A stretch of 64,000 nt of DNA from Volutella citrinella. Its lineage: Eukaryota > Ascomycota > Sordariomycetes > Hypocreales > Nectriaceae. The notes under the pieces are model-generated. The model was not told the origin of the DNA. It made no database searches and was given only the letters and a program-made list of their open reading frames with translations. How positions within the stretch are numbered: the first letter of the stretch is position 1; each line of letters opens with the position of its first letter. This document shows, one piece after another, positions 1 to 11,047 of this stretch. The position numbers and the translations under genes are program-made. The stretch is from assembly GCA_034401135.1 (NCBI GenBank), contig JAWZSP010000001.1:248001-312000 (forward strand), given 5' to 3'.

Positions 1-2798
1 TCTGTGTATATAGGGCAGATGTTACAGAGGGCTAGGCTTAGTGGCGCCGTGGAGGATGCATTCACTCACATCATCAAAGATTGCCACAGAGAGAAAACAG
101 GATGACTTGTTTCCAATCCGAACCCCCGCTTTCTGTCCTAAGTCCTAGAATCACCGACCCTACTGCCTAAAGCACCGATATCCTTGATAGTTTGCTATAG
201 GCGGATACGCTGCGGAGTCGTCAACAATATGAGCGAATGGTCTGGCCACCCAAGGACGACAACGCAAGCGCCGTGCCGTTGATCCCTGCCGCCACAAATC
301 GCCCCGGAATTCGCATACCGGCACTCGGCAGCGATGTAGGGCTGTTCAGCGCCTCCTAGCGTCGGGCATCGCCACCCCATCAGTCCAGTCTGCGGGGGAA
401 CGGGGGCGATAATCATCAACGAGACAGTCGCTGCTGCAGGGAAATAATGAGTTGTCGAAGGGGATCCTCTCGCAGAGCTACGGGAGCTGTGAGTCTCGTG
501 CTTTCCACCGTCCTGGGTCCAGCCCTTTGCCTTTCGCGCCAATTCATATTCACCTGGGGCGGCTGAAAGAGGATCAATATCTAAAAAGCATGAGGCGACA
601 GCCAGGACATCCAAGACGCCATCAGTGGATCGGATTGGGCCATTCAGCAAGCCCCGTCCAACCGCGGAATTGCTAAGCCCAAACATTCTTTGTTGGGGAT
701 TAGCACAAGCCAATTTTTGGCTGCGCAACAGAGTGGCGTTAGGCTTCAGGTATGTTGGATACCATGTTTCTCAGCGGCAGACCACTTCAGCCCCCCATTT
801 CCAAGGTTCTGGGTCTGCCTCTGATCAATTCTTCGTGGGGGTGCCGCCAAGGCATGGGCCGAGGCAAGGCAAGATTTCCCCCTGGTGCCTGTCTTAGACC
901 CCAGCAATGCCAAGACTGCCAAGGCTGCTAAGAATGCTTGTGCCTTCCCCGTCCATCATGGGTTTCTGGAGATGTAGATACGATTGAAATGCCAAGCCAT
1001 CGTCTTCATCCTCGTTGATTGATACCCTGGCAGCAGTTGAAATTCCTTGCCTTGGACGGCGCAGATGCCTCAATGCGGGCGAAAGGAACTCAATGCTCCC
1101 GACTAACCCGCCAAGTGCAAAACCATGTGAGGTTCCCATCGCCCATGGAGATGAAGGAGAATAGTCAAAATGAATGGGTGTGCTCACGGGAAGAAATAGG
1201 CTGATGGGTTGTCCCGAAGCGGCACCCACCACGAGATGACAGTTGTTTGTGCTTCCAAGGTTTGAGCCCATGAACCAAGAAAGCCCCGAGCCGGTCCATT
1301 TTCGCTCGCTCATGTGCCTACGCTTCACTATTACCTCACGCTTTAGCTCTTTTGGTCCGGGACTATTTCGCCTTGTCGGGGACGACGGACCAGTCGAGAA
1401 TGTACCCAGACGCCTCGTTTGCTAGCAGACTCGGCGCCAGGGGCAGTAGCTCACTGCACCTGAGCTTCTCTGCTCAGACTATTAGATGACCGAGGCTCGC
1501 CATGGCGCTATACAAACATCTGCCGACCGGATAGCCACTATTATGAGTCTCACATGCGTATTACTATTGTGCTCTGGAACCGGGCATGTGCTGCCACTCC
1601 TCAAAGGCTAGGCAGCATGTGGGTGAATCCTCCATGAAGAGTGGTGTGAGCACTAAGGTTGATCATGTTGGGAGCAGAGCTAGTGCTTTGCACACGCTAG
1701 GGGGGACCCAGATACCCCAGACGCCTCTCCGGGGTCGAGGCATAGGCGGGTGTTTCGCTCATGGAGCTGCCTCGACCTAGCTAGTGCTGACGATAATTAA
1801 CTGGAGTAAATATCTACCTCTCTCTGCGCAATGTGGTACCAGGGCGTAATGTAGTACTAGGCAATAGAAGGGTTAGATGTTTTATGCTACATCATAGCCG
1901 AATGTGTCATTCTTTGTAATGCCTCCTACAGAGAAATTGTACACACTGTACTTGAGATGATATTTTATACAATCATTCGCATTTCTACGACTAGTATGTC
2001 CTGGAAGCAAATGTTTCTTAATATCCCCAGGTACTTCAATATAAGGACAGAGGATATCGAGGCATTCTTGGCTTCGGGATTTGCTGTGCGACCAGTCTCT
2101 GGAGAGTGCCGTCATCTTGGAGCCCAAGCTTTGCGGCTATTCCGCCTCACCTCGAAATGGGGAAAGGCGACCTCAAAAGGGAAACGATGAACTAACCCGG
2201 AGCGGTTCCCCCTCAGATTTTTAGTTTACCCATGGCAACAATCCAGGCCCTGTTTCGCTCGTGGCGGAAGAGTTGGCCACGCTATGGGCAAATACTGTTT
2301 GTTAGCGGGATCTGATTAACGCCACCAAACCACCGATCGGACACCCGAGCCGCAAGTCGGACACCCAACCTGCAACATTAGTTCTAAGCTCTGCTTGTAT
2401 CCTTTCCGACACCTATGTTCAAGTCGTCGTTATTCGTGACGGGTGGTGTGGACAAACATCCGCGATTTGTATGGGTCGCATCAACAACCCAACAGCTGGC
2501 GAGACACAGACACAGCATGCTTAACATCAACAAACTATTCCATTACTATTAGTGGAATCCAAATACGGCCCCCTAGTCGCACCCGTCGTACAGGTGGTTT
2601 CCGTACAAGGCTAGCCGAAAATGAGCGGCATCTGACCATCAAGGCCTCCAACAAACTATCGAAAGGAGCGTCCACACGCAAATCAAAGCAACTTTCCTCC
2701 ACCACATGCCGCGATCACAAATCCTCTATTTCCCTTGCAAAGGGATGTCCAGCATTTTGATGGGGCTGTACCGTGCAAGATGTGACAAAATCACACAC
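1..2798. other. intergenic, no supportable gene
   Basis: Open frames here are short, overlap on both strands and show no recognisable domain, signal peptide or splice-linked continuation. I see no transposase, tRNA or rRNA signature. The only local structure I noted is a short direct repeat near 2.34 kb, listed separately. Confidence 0.6.
2337..2376. repeat. short direct repeat with tcggacaccc core
   Basis: The ten-base core tcggacaccc occurs at 2337-2346 and again at 2357-2366, a spacing of exactly 20 bases. The sequence after each core is only partly similar. It could be the eroded end of a transposable element, but no matching inverted copy or transposase frame was seen nearby. Confidence 0.35.
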
Positions 2799-3425
2799 TT
2801 AATTCTCAATGTTGAAGACATTGATGGTGATGGGCTGGTTGAAGTCCATGTCGCCAATGCAGATTTGGAACTAAACATACTGTGAGAACCGGGACAGGGA
2901 CGGTGAGAGATGGTACGGCCACTTACGCCATTGTTGTTGTTGCAGCAAATGACAGTCTGCGCGCATGCAGTTGTGTTCTGGCAGACCTGGCCTAAAGACA
3001 AACAATTCGTCAGCGACTCCCTAGAGGAGCAAGGCAACGGGAATGCTACTCACCACCCTTGCCATCGTTGGTACAGCAGAAAGGGGCACCGGAAGAACAC
3101 ATGGCGGTCTGCTGGGTCTGGCTGTTTGGTGCACAGTCTTTCCCGTTGTTGTTCTTGTTCTTGGTGTTCTTGTTGTTGTGCTTGGCTCCGTCTGTAATGC
3201 CATGGCAGGCACAAACGTTAGCCTCGTGTACATTTCTTGGGGTTCCACCACTCAGAACATACACTTGTAATTGGGGTTTCGCTTGGGCATTCGAGGGAAC
3301 GGAATGTCGGCAGGGGTTGGGTCGCGGCGCTCAATGGCTCGAGGTTCGACCTCTGGGCCGATGGGTCCGTACGCCGTGGCGGCCTGGAAGAGGGCGGCGA
3401 TGTAGAATACTGCGGAGAACTTCAT
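2799..3425 (-). CDS. hydrophobin-like small secreted protein, 4 exons
   Basis: Four exons (3425-3263, 3191-3054, 2991-2927, 2870-2799) join in frame into about 145 residues. All introns are GT-AG; intron 1 has a clear CTAAC branch site. The protein opens with MKFSAVFYIAALFQAATA, a good signal peptide, followed by an Arg/Pro-rich stretch and an Asn/Lys-rich stretch. The C-terminal half carries the hydrophobin order of eight cysteines (C, CC, C, C, CC, C), including FCC and ICC doublets, plus one extra upstream cysteine. Hydrophobins are secreted amphipathic proteins that coat hyphae and spores. The spacing is tighter than in classical class I proteins, so hydrophobin-like is the safer name. 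It is divergent from a second hydrophobin-like gene 1.2 kb away. Confidence 0.8.
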
Positions 3426-4613
3426 GATTGCAAGTGGCAAAAGAAGATGGAGTGTTTGCAAAGACTAGTGACTAGTGGCAGTAGTGAGGGTGCAAAGACA
3501 GACGGAGAGAGCGAGGACAATAGCTGCAATGTCTGAAAGACGATGGTTCGGAAAGAGGTTGGGCTGTTTGGTGGAAGGGGGGATGCTATTTGAACTAATT
3601 CGAACTATATCAATTCTCCGATGGTCACACCTTGGCTCGATGTGTTCCCGGAGCGGGGAGGGGGAGATAAAATGTAAAAGCCACTATTAGTGGTGGGAGG
3701 CTGGATGGTTTCCGCTCCATCTAGGCAAGCCGGGCCACGCATGCAACATCAAAACGCCTTCAACGGCTAACGGCTAAGCGGAAACTACCGCCGTGTTCCT
3801 CTGATTTCCTCATTTTCATCTACTGCTGACCGTTCGGATCTCGGTCCATCCGCAAATGCTCATTGTCGGATTATCGGCCGCCATCGCGGCTGGGCACCGT
3901 CATGTTTACGCATCCAACTCATCGTGCTTTGCCATGCGGCGTCCCGAGCTGGCGGTCCCGAGGAATCTGGGCCGCGACTAGTCGTAGCCTCTCAGATCGT
4001 GTTTCAATAATCTGAGCAAGTTCAGGCGAAAAACTCCAATAAATGATGCCCATATTCGTGCAAGGCCGTGCTTCACATGTCCGGTGTATTGCTCGAGACG
4101 ATGAATGACTTCAATAGTTCTGCATTTTCCAAAGTCCAAAGTGGTCTATTGAGAGCGGCGTCAGGCGCTAATAATACATACTGACGACGACCCCGGAGCT
4201 AGCGGCATCTAGACGGCGCCTAGGTGCCGTGTCTCGTCTTCACCTCTGCTGAATCGGGTCCACTGGGCTCAGCCGGTGTGCCGAATGGCTTCAGCAAGTG
4301 CTCACAGAGGGCTGCTTAGGCGCCGAGGCGGTTGTTGGAAACTGAAGTCGAGACCGAGATGGAGATGGAAAGTGTGCACCATCAGCCGAGAGACGCGGAG
4401 CGAGGCGGCCGTGGACCCATTTCGTGCGAGGACCAAGGACAACAGAGAATAGCCAAAGACCCAACAAGACTATGGAGAGAAGCCTGCCAAAATTTCTATA
4501 AAAGGCAGGAGATCTCCCCCCCTTCCATCAGTTCTCTTCATCCCAGACATCACAGTCAACAGACAACAACAACCACAACAACAACACAACCAACACTTTC
4601 AACAACAATCAAC
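3426..4613. promoter_or_regulatory. divergent promoter region between the two hydrophobin-like genes
   Basis: About 1.2 kb separates the two start codons and contains no credible coding frame. Both promoters must lie here. The right-hand gene has a clear TATA box and an A/C-rich (CAACA) leader. I found no equally clear TATA element for the left-hand gene. Confidence 0.6.
4497..4504 (+). promoter_or_regulatory. TATA box of the right-hand hydrophobin-like gene
   Basis: TATAAAAG lies 110 bases before the start codon and is followed by a CAACA-rich leader typical of strongly expressed fungal genes. Confidence 0.7.
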
Positions 4614-5036
4614 ATGCAGCTGTCTTCCGTCCTCACTCTTCTCATCGCCGCCTCCGGCGTTTCGGCTGGCTATGTCAAGCCCAAGCCCAAGCCTCCTCCT
4701 CCTCCTCCCACCAACGTTGTTAAGCAGACTCTCCAGTGCGGCAACGATGCCTCTGCTTATTGCTGCAATGTCAATACCGGCACTCAGCACTCCAAGCGCA
4801 CGGGCAGTAGCACCGACCAGAGCGCCGCCTGGATCTGCGAGAAGCAGGTCGACGTTTGCACAAACATCGCCATCTGCTGCACCAACAGCCAGCAGGTAAG
4901 TGACGACCGCCTCAACAACGCTCCCTACGGATAATTGCCATGCTAACTACAATAGGGAAACAACGGTGCAATCAACGGTGGCCAGCAGACCTGCCAAGGT
5001 ATCTCCAACGGCGGCATCAGCGTCCACTTCCGCTAA
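4614..5036 (+). CDS. hydrophobin-like small secreted protein, 2 exons
   Basis: Exons 4614-4895 and 4956-5036 join in phase 0 through a GTAAGT...CTAAC...TAG intron, giving 120 residues. MQLSSVLTLLIAASGVSA is a signal peptide; a KPKPKPPPPPP stretch follows. Exactly eight cysteines are arranged C, CC, C, C, CC, C (QC, YCC, IC, VC, ICC, TC), the hydrophobin fingerprint. The CC-to-C loop is about 27 residues, closer to class I than class II. The product should assemble on cell or spore surfaces. The ATG was chosen because it begins the signal peptide; the frame is open further upstream, but that part overlaps the TATA box and leader. The proline-rich collar is unusual and differs from the Asn/Lys-rich collar of the divergent neighbour. 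Confidence 0.85.
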
Positions 5037-5826
5037 GCTCCTGTGCTGGAGCCCATGGTCGATCCCGGTGCTGCTCCGGGTCTACCCGGCAAAGACTCGT
5101 GAGCCGCGCGGTGGCGAGCTTTCATCGGCCAGGGACTGTCTTCTTGCCTCACCTTTCTCGGTTTTAGGTGTATTGTCTGTATTTGGGCTTCGGCCCGACA
5201 CATTCCTTACTTAGTACTTAATAACAAATTGGTCGACCACAAAAACTCGTTCTTCTCCAGTGACTTCAGTGAGACCTCCATGGCTTAAAACTGCATCTGC
5301 CGTGGAGTGATCTTGACATTGATGCATCTTGGATACAACTGATGACTGGCAGAATCATCCCGATGTACATGCCGCCCCCGCCCCCCTCCCACTCAATCTA
5401 GCCGCCAGTGGCTTGCCGATCGCGGACTGTCCCGGGAATGAAACCTACACGTCACATATCATGGCTCTTTGTGGTGCGTGCCAAGATGCAGGAGTCCGTC
5501 TCACCCTCGCCGGCAGTTGAGATGCAGCTACTGGGCCGGTACACGGTACACCGACATTGGGAGTTGCTTTTTGTGGCTTCGTCCATTGCCATTTGCGACA
5601 AGATGTGCCGCGGGGCGGCGACTAGTGCATGCAGGAGATCGTAGTTCGGCGCCCGGCAGGTCATCAGAGGTCAAAGCGGCACCAGCTGGATTTTTTCCAA
5701 AGGCGGCCACAACATTCTGGAGATGTAAACACCACTTCCCAAGTGCCAAACCGCGTCTGCGAGGATCTAGACGTGTTTGAGTAGCCTTGGTATTGACTGG
5801 CACCTCCATGGGTCTGACCAGACACA
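5037..5826. other. intergenic, nothing recognised
   Basis: It contains the 3' region of the hydrophobin-like gene and the promoter of the receptor gene. Short frames here lack domains and overlap on both strands. Confidence 0.6.
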
Positions 5827-7336
5827 ATGCCCATCACGGAATATCGCCCTTCAGTGAGTCTTCATCGTTGCCAGACCCAGACCCAGCCCGTGTAGCTGAC
5901 CAAGGCGCGCAAACAGTTTCTCCATGAGACCTGGTCACTCTTTGGCATTGGTACCATGATCCTGTTGACCCGATTCGGGGTCCGCCTCAAGACCGTGGGA
6001 CTGCGCGGCATGCAGGTTGACGACCTCTTCTCGCTCCTGGTCGTACTAATGTACGCCATCGATGGCTTTACGGTGCATCTCATATGTATGTCAGCGTCAC
6101 AGCATGCCAGAAGGAAGCTCATCGATAATGTCAGATCATCTGGGGACCAATGTTGAGGCCTCGACCATACAGCAATCAAGGGGTAAGTTGTTCTTCCTGC
6201 GCTCAGCTCCTCTACTCACACTTTGCAGCTTTGACGGCATCTGAGCTTGCCGACTTTGCCAAGGGCTCAAAACTGCAATTGGTTGCGTGGTACTCGTATG
6301 TGACGCTCATCTGGTGTCTCAAAGGGACGATGCTGGGATTTTTGAGTCGTCTCACCATCGAACACTGGCACTTGCAGTTCGTGAGGGTAGTTTCTGTCTT
6401 GTGCGTCGCATCATACGTTGCAGTCTTTCTTACAGTAAGCACCTTCGGCCTCGCCTTTAAATACGCATGTTCTGATGCTGCTAGATTACGTTTGGGTGCT
6501 ATCCCACAAGCAAGAACTGGCAGTGAGTAATTTCCTTGGTGCAAGATGCCTGAGAAGACTTGCTTACCAGACGCAGAGTCGCGCCACCCCCAGGAGAAAA
6601 ATGTTCTTTCAAGATGCAAAACTTCCTGGTGACCTCCGTGTTGAACATCCTGTGCGTTTCATGACCTTAGTACACTTTCGTCACTCTGATTACCTTACAG
6701 GACGGATTTTCTCATCCTCTGCATCCCATTGCCCATACTCTGGAGGCTCAGAGTGCCGCCTTTCAAGTATGCCGTTCCCTTGGCCAACCTTGCAGAAAGC
6801 AAACTCGGACTGACGATGTATACAGAAAGATTCTCATTGGGTTGTTGCTTTCTTCGGGCGTCTTTGTTATCGCCGCGGCCACTATCCGCGTCATTGCAAC
6901 GCTGTCAGCCAACCCGTCGGCCATTGTGATCAACGGCTGGGGTGTACGCGAAACCTTTGTGGGCATCCTCACCGTCAACATGCCGATACTGCGGCCTCTG
7001 TTCACGCGAGGGTTCTGGGCCAACAAATCAACCCTCAGCAATACTCCAAGGACCCGCTCTGACACCGATAAACATGGCAGAATCACTCTGTACGACCTCA
7101 CAGGTATTCTCAATGACGAGACCGACATGCCGGCGGGGGGCAGCTATGACTCTATAGCTGGCTCGGACGGGCGAGCGGACACACCAGACGATATTGTCAT
7201 CCGCACAACGTACGACGTGGCTCATGATGCTGGCTCGGCAAGGGAGCTATTTCAAGATACCGCGACAAGGAAATCGGGCTATGGAGGCCGAGTCAAGGCA
7301 CCATGGAATTCAGCAGGGCGAGTAGGCTTTGGTTGA
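5827..7336 (+). CDS. PTH11-like rhodopsin-fold integral membrane protein, 8 exons
   Basis: Exons 5827-5853, 5896-6085, 6135-6182, 6229-6434, 6485-6522, 6577-6651, 6701-6766 and 6826-7336 keep frame throughout and give 386 residues. The protein has about six to seven hydrophobic helices. It has family landmarks of the fungal rhodopsin-domain proteins: ITFGCYPTSKNW, the GEKC segment before a helix, LCIPLPILWRL, and NMPILRPLF at the end of the last helix. A hydrophilic C-terminal tail follows. Members related to Magnaporthe PTH11 are thought to sense surfaces or ligands at the plasma membrane, but most have no known ligand. The nine-codon first exon and 42-base first intron are the least certain part; translation could also begin at the methionine in exon 2. 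No CFEM domain is seen. Confidence 0.85.
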
Positions 7337-7517
7337 GGAAGTATGATGCGTGGTCAAGATGGTTGAGCTCTCCAACCAGTTTGTTACTGAACTTTTGGGA
7401 TGTCGAGCAACAGTTGGTATTCTATGTGTTTTGCCACAAGGAGTAAATAGACACACGAAATGCCTCCTCTAGAGGTAGACAGCCTCTCCATTCAAGGACG
7501 GATGATGCTTCTTCGCA

Positions 7518-9123
7518 TCATTGCCTATGCTTCCATACTCTTCCCAGCTCGTTTTTAAATGCAGTTGCCACGGGAAACGTCGTCTCAATTCTCCCCAGCT
7601 GGTGCAATATATCGTCCCGCTGACACCTCTGCTGAGCGCGGGCGCCAGCAACACGCAGCGGGAAAAGAACCAAAAGGTCTGAGATACACGCGCTGTCGAG
7701 AACCATTACACTAGAGGCGAGAATGCTGACCACGTGCTCTTGAATATCGTGCTCGGAAAGATTAGGAATTACGATGCCCATTTGAAGCCAATGCGATATC
7801 TCGTAATCGAATACGCCAGAGAGATAGATGCTGGTGGCGGAGAAGAAGGCCTCGGCCAGCGATACAACATCATTGAGAGGGGCTACAGCTTCTTGTGCAA
7901 CAGGATGGCTAGGTGACAGCATCTCTTGGGCTTGCCAGTCAAGCAAGGACTTCCTGTGTTTGAAGCCCTCAGCGGCAATGCTCCGGGCATCTTGGAGTTG
8001 TGCGTCTGAGGGTTGCTGAGAGTTGCCACTTAATTCTGCGATTAAAGACCCCGCTCTTGTCAGATGTTTGAGATTAGTACGTCGGTCGTTGATAAACTGG
8101 CTGTAGAAACTCACCGGACTCGAAGGCTTGAGCATTGGACTATTATGTCCAGGAGGGCATCCAATGACCCCTGGCTCTCGGCATCCTGTTGTGCGCGAAG
8201 GCTTGCTGTGAGAAGTCTCCAATCTTCCTGTGCGAGAAAGCTAGTCTCATTGAAGATGATTGACCGGCACACTTCAAAGATTCTGATTTCGGAAAAGAAC
8301 CTTCTGCCAGGGCCAGACCGGCATGCTGTTGGCCCAGCAGCAACGAGTGCATTGGACGTGCCATGTACCAGGTGCTGGACCCAGCCGTTGCCCGTTGGGT
8401 CATTCAGTAGCTAGTCATCGTCAGGGGGGCTTATTCTCGACAACTGGAGCTACGCACCTCAAAGAGACCCAGAAGATGGGTAGCCCAAAGAATGCTGTGG
8501 CGGAGATTGGGTATGTGGCCAACTCTGTCAAGCGCATGGCGTAGACCCAGCACAGCTCTTGAGTAGTAGTTGACCGCCAGACTTTGGCACTGGAGGGGTG
8601 AAAGTCCTTCCAGAGACCCAAGCTTGCTGGCCTGCATTGCGCCGAGGGAAAAGACGGCATCACGGAGGAACGAGCCCGACGCTGCATCCTTCATGAAGCT
8701 GACCACGTCAGCAGCGATGGTGAGGACTTGGCCGAATTGGTTGCGATGTGAGAATAAATCAAAGCATCGAAAGAGGTAGTAGCTAGGGTCATTCGGACAG
8801 CTGATGAGGATGCTCTGCGACTTTAGCAGGTTGACACTCTGGGCTGGCCGAGATAAAGCAGACGGCCCGGCCTGCTCGGCGATGACCAGCCCATTGTCGA
8901 TCCGGATGCGACTAGCCGCGTTCGCATGTAGGGCCTCTTGGAAGTCACACGTCACCCTCCGCCGTTGACAGTTACTGCAGGGATATGTCCCGGAACACTG
9001 TGGAGGATGCCATCAGACTCGTAGACAATGCAGGACAGGGCTGGCACCCACCTTCAAGTGGCTTTTGGAGCACGAGACACAGCGTGACCGTTTCTTGCGT
9101 TTGTCAAAAGGGCCCAGCGGCAT
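7518..9123 (-). CDS. Zn2Cys6 fungal transcription factor, 4 exons
   Basis: Exons 9123-9052, 8997-8458, 8410-8115 and 8055-7518 give 481 residues. The N-terminus, after a basic patch, holds C-x2-C-x6-C-x5-C-x2-C-x6-C, beginning CVSCSKSHLKC. This is the Gal4-type binuclear zinc cluster, interrupted by the first intron as often seen. The rest resembles the fungal-specific regulator middle domain (Fungal_trans_2 / DUF3468 type): repeated helices, a segment around residue 70-200 with PNDPSYYLFRCFDLF, and a conserved arginine-rich GPGRRFFSEIRIFEVCRSI stretch. It should act in the nucleus as a pathway regulator. It is convergent with the PTH11-like receptor (182 bases between stop codons). Its targets cannot be told from sequence. 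Confidence 0.85.
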
Positions 9124-9684
9124 TGCGAGGGTAGCATCCGGGACGTATCGAGATTTGCTGCATGCGTGGGAGATTCGTGGACACTCCACTCGGCAGTCGG
9201 GGGAGGGATGTTTGGGTTTATACTGGAATCGGCATGGATTGCGCGAGACTCCGCAGATGACGCGATACTCGATACGGAATCAATCGAGCGACGCTACTGT
9301 GGCGCTGGCTTTTCTGCCGAATAGGCGAGGCTTGTGAGGGGAATTAACTGGGGCAAATATGTCTCATTCTCCACAGATGCGGCTTCAGCCTCACTGCTCA
9401 GCCGTTGACGGAGGGGCCGTCCTACCCTGAATGTGAGCTTGGAAGCTCGGAGACGAAGAGAATCGCTTGATCTTAACTGGATCTGGAATGGCAGATGCTG
9501 TAGAACATTTTGAAATGCGTCATCCCAATATCTCTAGCTCCATTTTACGAATTTAGATGATGACTTCACTTGTATATGAATGGCCTCTGGGAATGAAGAG
9601 TTCAAATTTCTCACCATCCAACCAACCAATATCAAACCAGGGCATCCGAGCGAGACGAATTCCACCATCCATCAACCACTCACA
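9124..9684. promoter_or_regulatory. divergent promoter between regulator and PAF-AH-like gene
   Basis: About 560 bases without a convincing coding frame. Both flanking genes start outward from it, so it carries both promoters. I did not identify a defined binding site. Confidence 0.5.
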
Positions 9685-10893
9685 ATGCGTCTCCAACTCG
9701 CCCTCGCTTCTCTCTTGCAACTCGGCAATGCCATATTGCTCCCAGCTCCCAGCGGCCCGTACAATGTCGCCATTCGCACCCAACTCTTCACCGACGAGCG
9801 TCGCACCGACCCATACAGCGGCAAGGGCGACAAACGACAGGTCATGGCCTCCATCTATTGGCCCGTCGACGCGAAGCAGTGCTCTAGCCAACCAGTCCAG
9901 TACATGCCGCCAAGCACGGCCGACGTCTACGGCGAGCAGGTCGCGGCTCTCGGTCTCCCCAAGGACCTCATCAAAGAGTTTCAGCTGGACGCCTGCAAAG
10001 TCTCGACCGCTTCGGCCTGTAAGGGTCAGGGAGGTGGCAAGGCTGAGAAGTTCCCCGTCGTTGTTTTCTCGCCCGGCTCCGGCAACTCTCGGCTGCTGTA
10101 CAGCGCCATGGCACGCTCCTTTTCAAGCTACGGAAACGTTGTTGTTCTCATCGACCATACGTACGATGCCGTCATTGTCGAGTTTCCCGACGGGTCAGTG
10201 GTCCGCGGGGGAGATATCCCCGAAGACAAGGAGAATTTGATCAAAGCCAGCCAGGTGCGTTGATCTTACATGATCCTAGATGATGAATACTAACCAAGAA
10301 CACTATAGGTCCGGGCAAAGGACATCTCCTTCGTCATCTCCCAGGTTCAGCGACCCTCTGTCCAGCGCAAGGTGTTCAAAGGGCTCCCCGGCAAGATCGA
10401 CTCCAAGAGAATTTTCGCGACCGGCCACTCACTGGGAGGAGCAAGCGCAGCCGCGGCAATGCTGTCAGACGATCGAATCCGGGGCGGCATGAACCTCGAC
10501 GGGGGTTTGTTCGATCCAGTCCTCACTCAAGGCCTCAGCAAGCCATTCCTGCAAATGGGCCGCCCCGAGCACCGCGTTCAAGATACCACATGGGTCCAGT
10601 TCTGGGACAGCCTCAAGGGACCCAAGATGGAGCTCGCCGTCTCTGGCACCGTGCATGGCTCCTTCACCGACTACCCTCTGTTGATCAGTGCTCTGGGCCT
10701 GCCGGCGGAGGTGCGACAGCAGGCGAACCCGTTTCTTGGAAGCGTCGATGGGGGGGTTCTGGAGAAGATCATCTCGGGAACCTTTTCGAGCTTCTCTGGC
10801 TACTCATTTGGACAGGCAGATGCGGGGGTATGCCAGACAGTTGGCAAGTTTTCTGAGATATCCGTCGTTAAGCGTGAGCTTCCAGGATGCTAA
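9685..10893 (+). CDS. secreted PAF acetylhydrolase-like lipase/esterase
   Basis: Two exons (9685-10254, 10309-10893) join in phase 0 and give 384 residues. MRLQLALASLLQLGNA is a signal peptide. The catalytic machinery of the platelet-activating-factor acetylhydrolase (isoform II) family is visible: the nucleophile elbow GHSLGG in exon 2, an aspartate in NLDGG about 30 residues later, and a histidine in GTVHGSF. An early VFSPGSG segment matches the oxyanion-hole strand of the family. The enzyme would hydrolyse short-chain or oxidised acyl esters of phospholipids outside the cell, but fungal members are poorly characterised. The ATG chosen is the one that starts the signal peptide. Length is normal for fungal homologues. 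Confidence 0.85.
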
Positions 10894-11047
10894 GCCGTTC
10901 CCTAATCTCTACTTCATAGAATCTTAGATTGTCTTCATCCTTCCCTTTGTGATAGATTTCATGTATTAATAAAAAAATCCCTGGACTTTAAATCGATCAG
11001 CTGGTCTATAAGTGTGCTAGAATACAATGATGCGCGATTTCTATTGA

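Noticed and set aside
894..1328. 144-codon minus-strand frame and neighbours in the first 2 kb
   Set aside because: No recognisable motif, overlapping frames on both strands, and no promoter or splice support.
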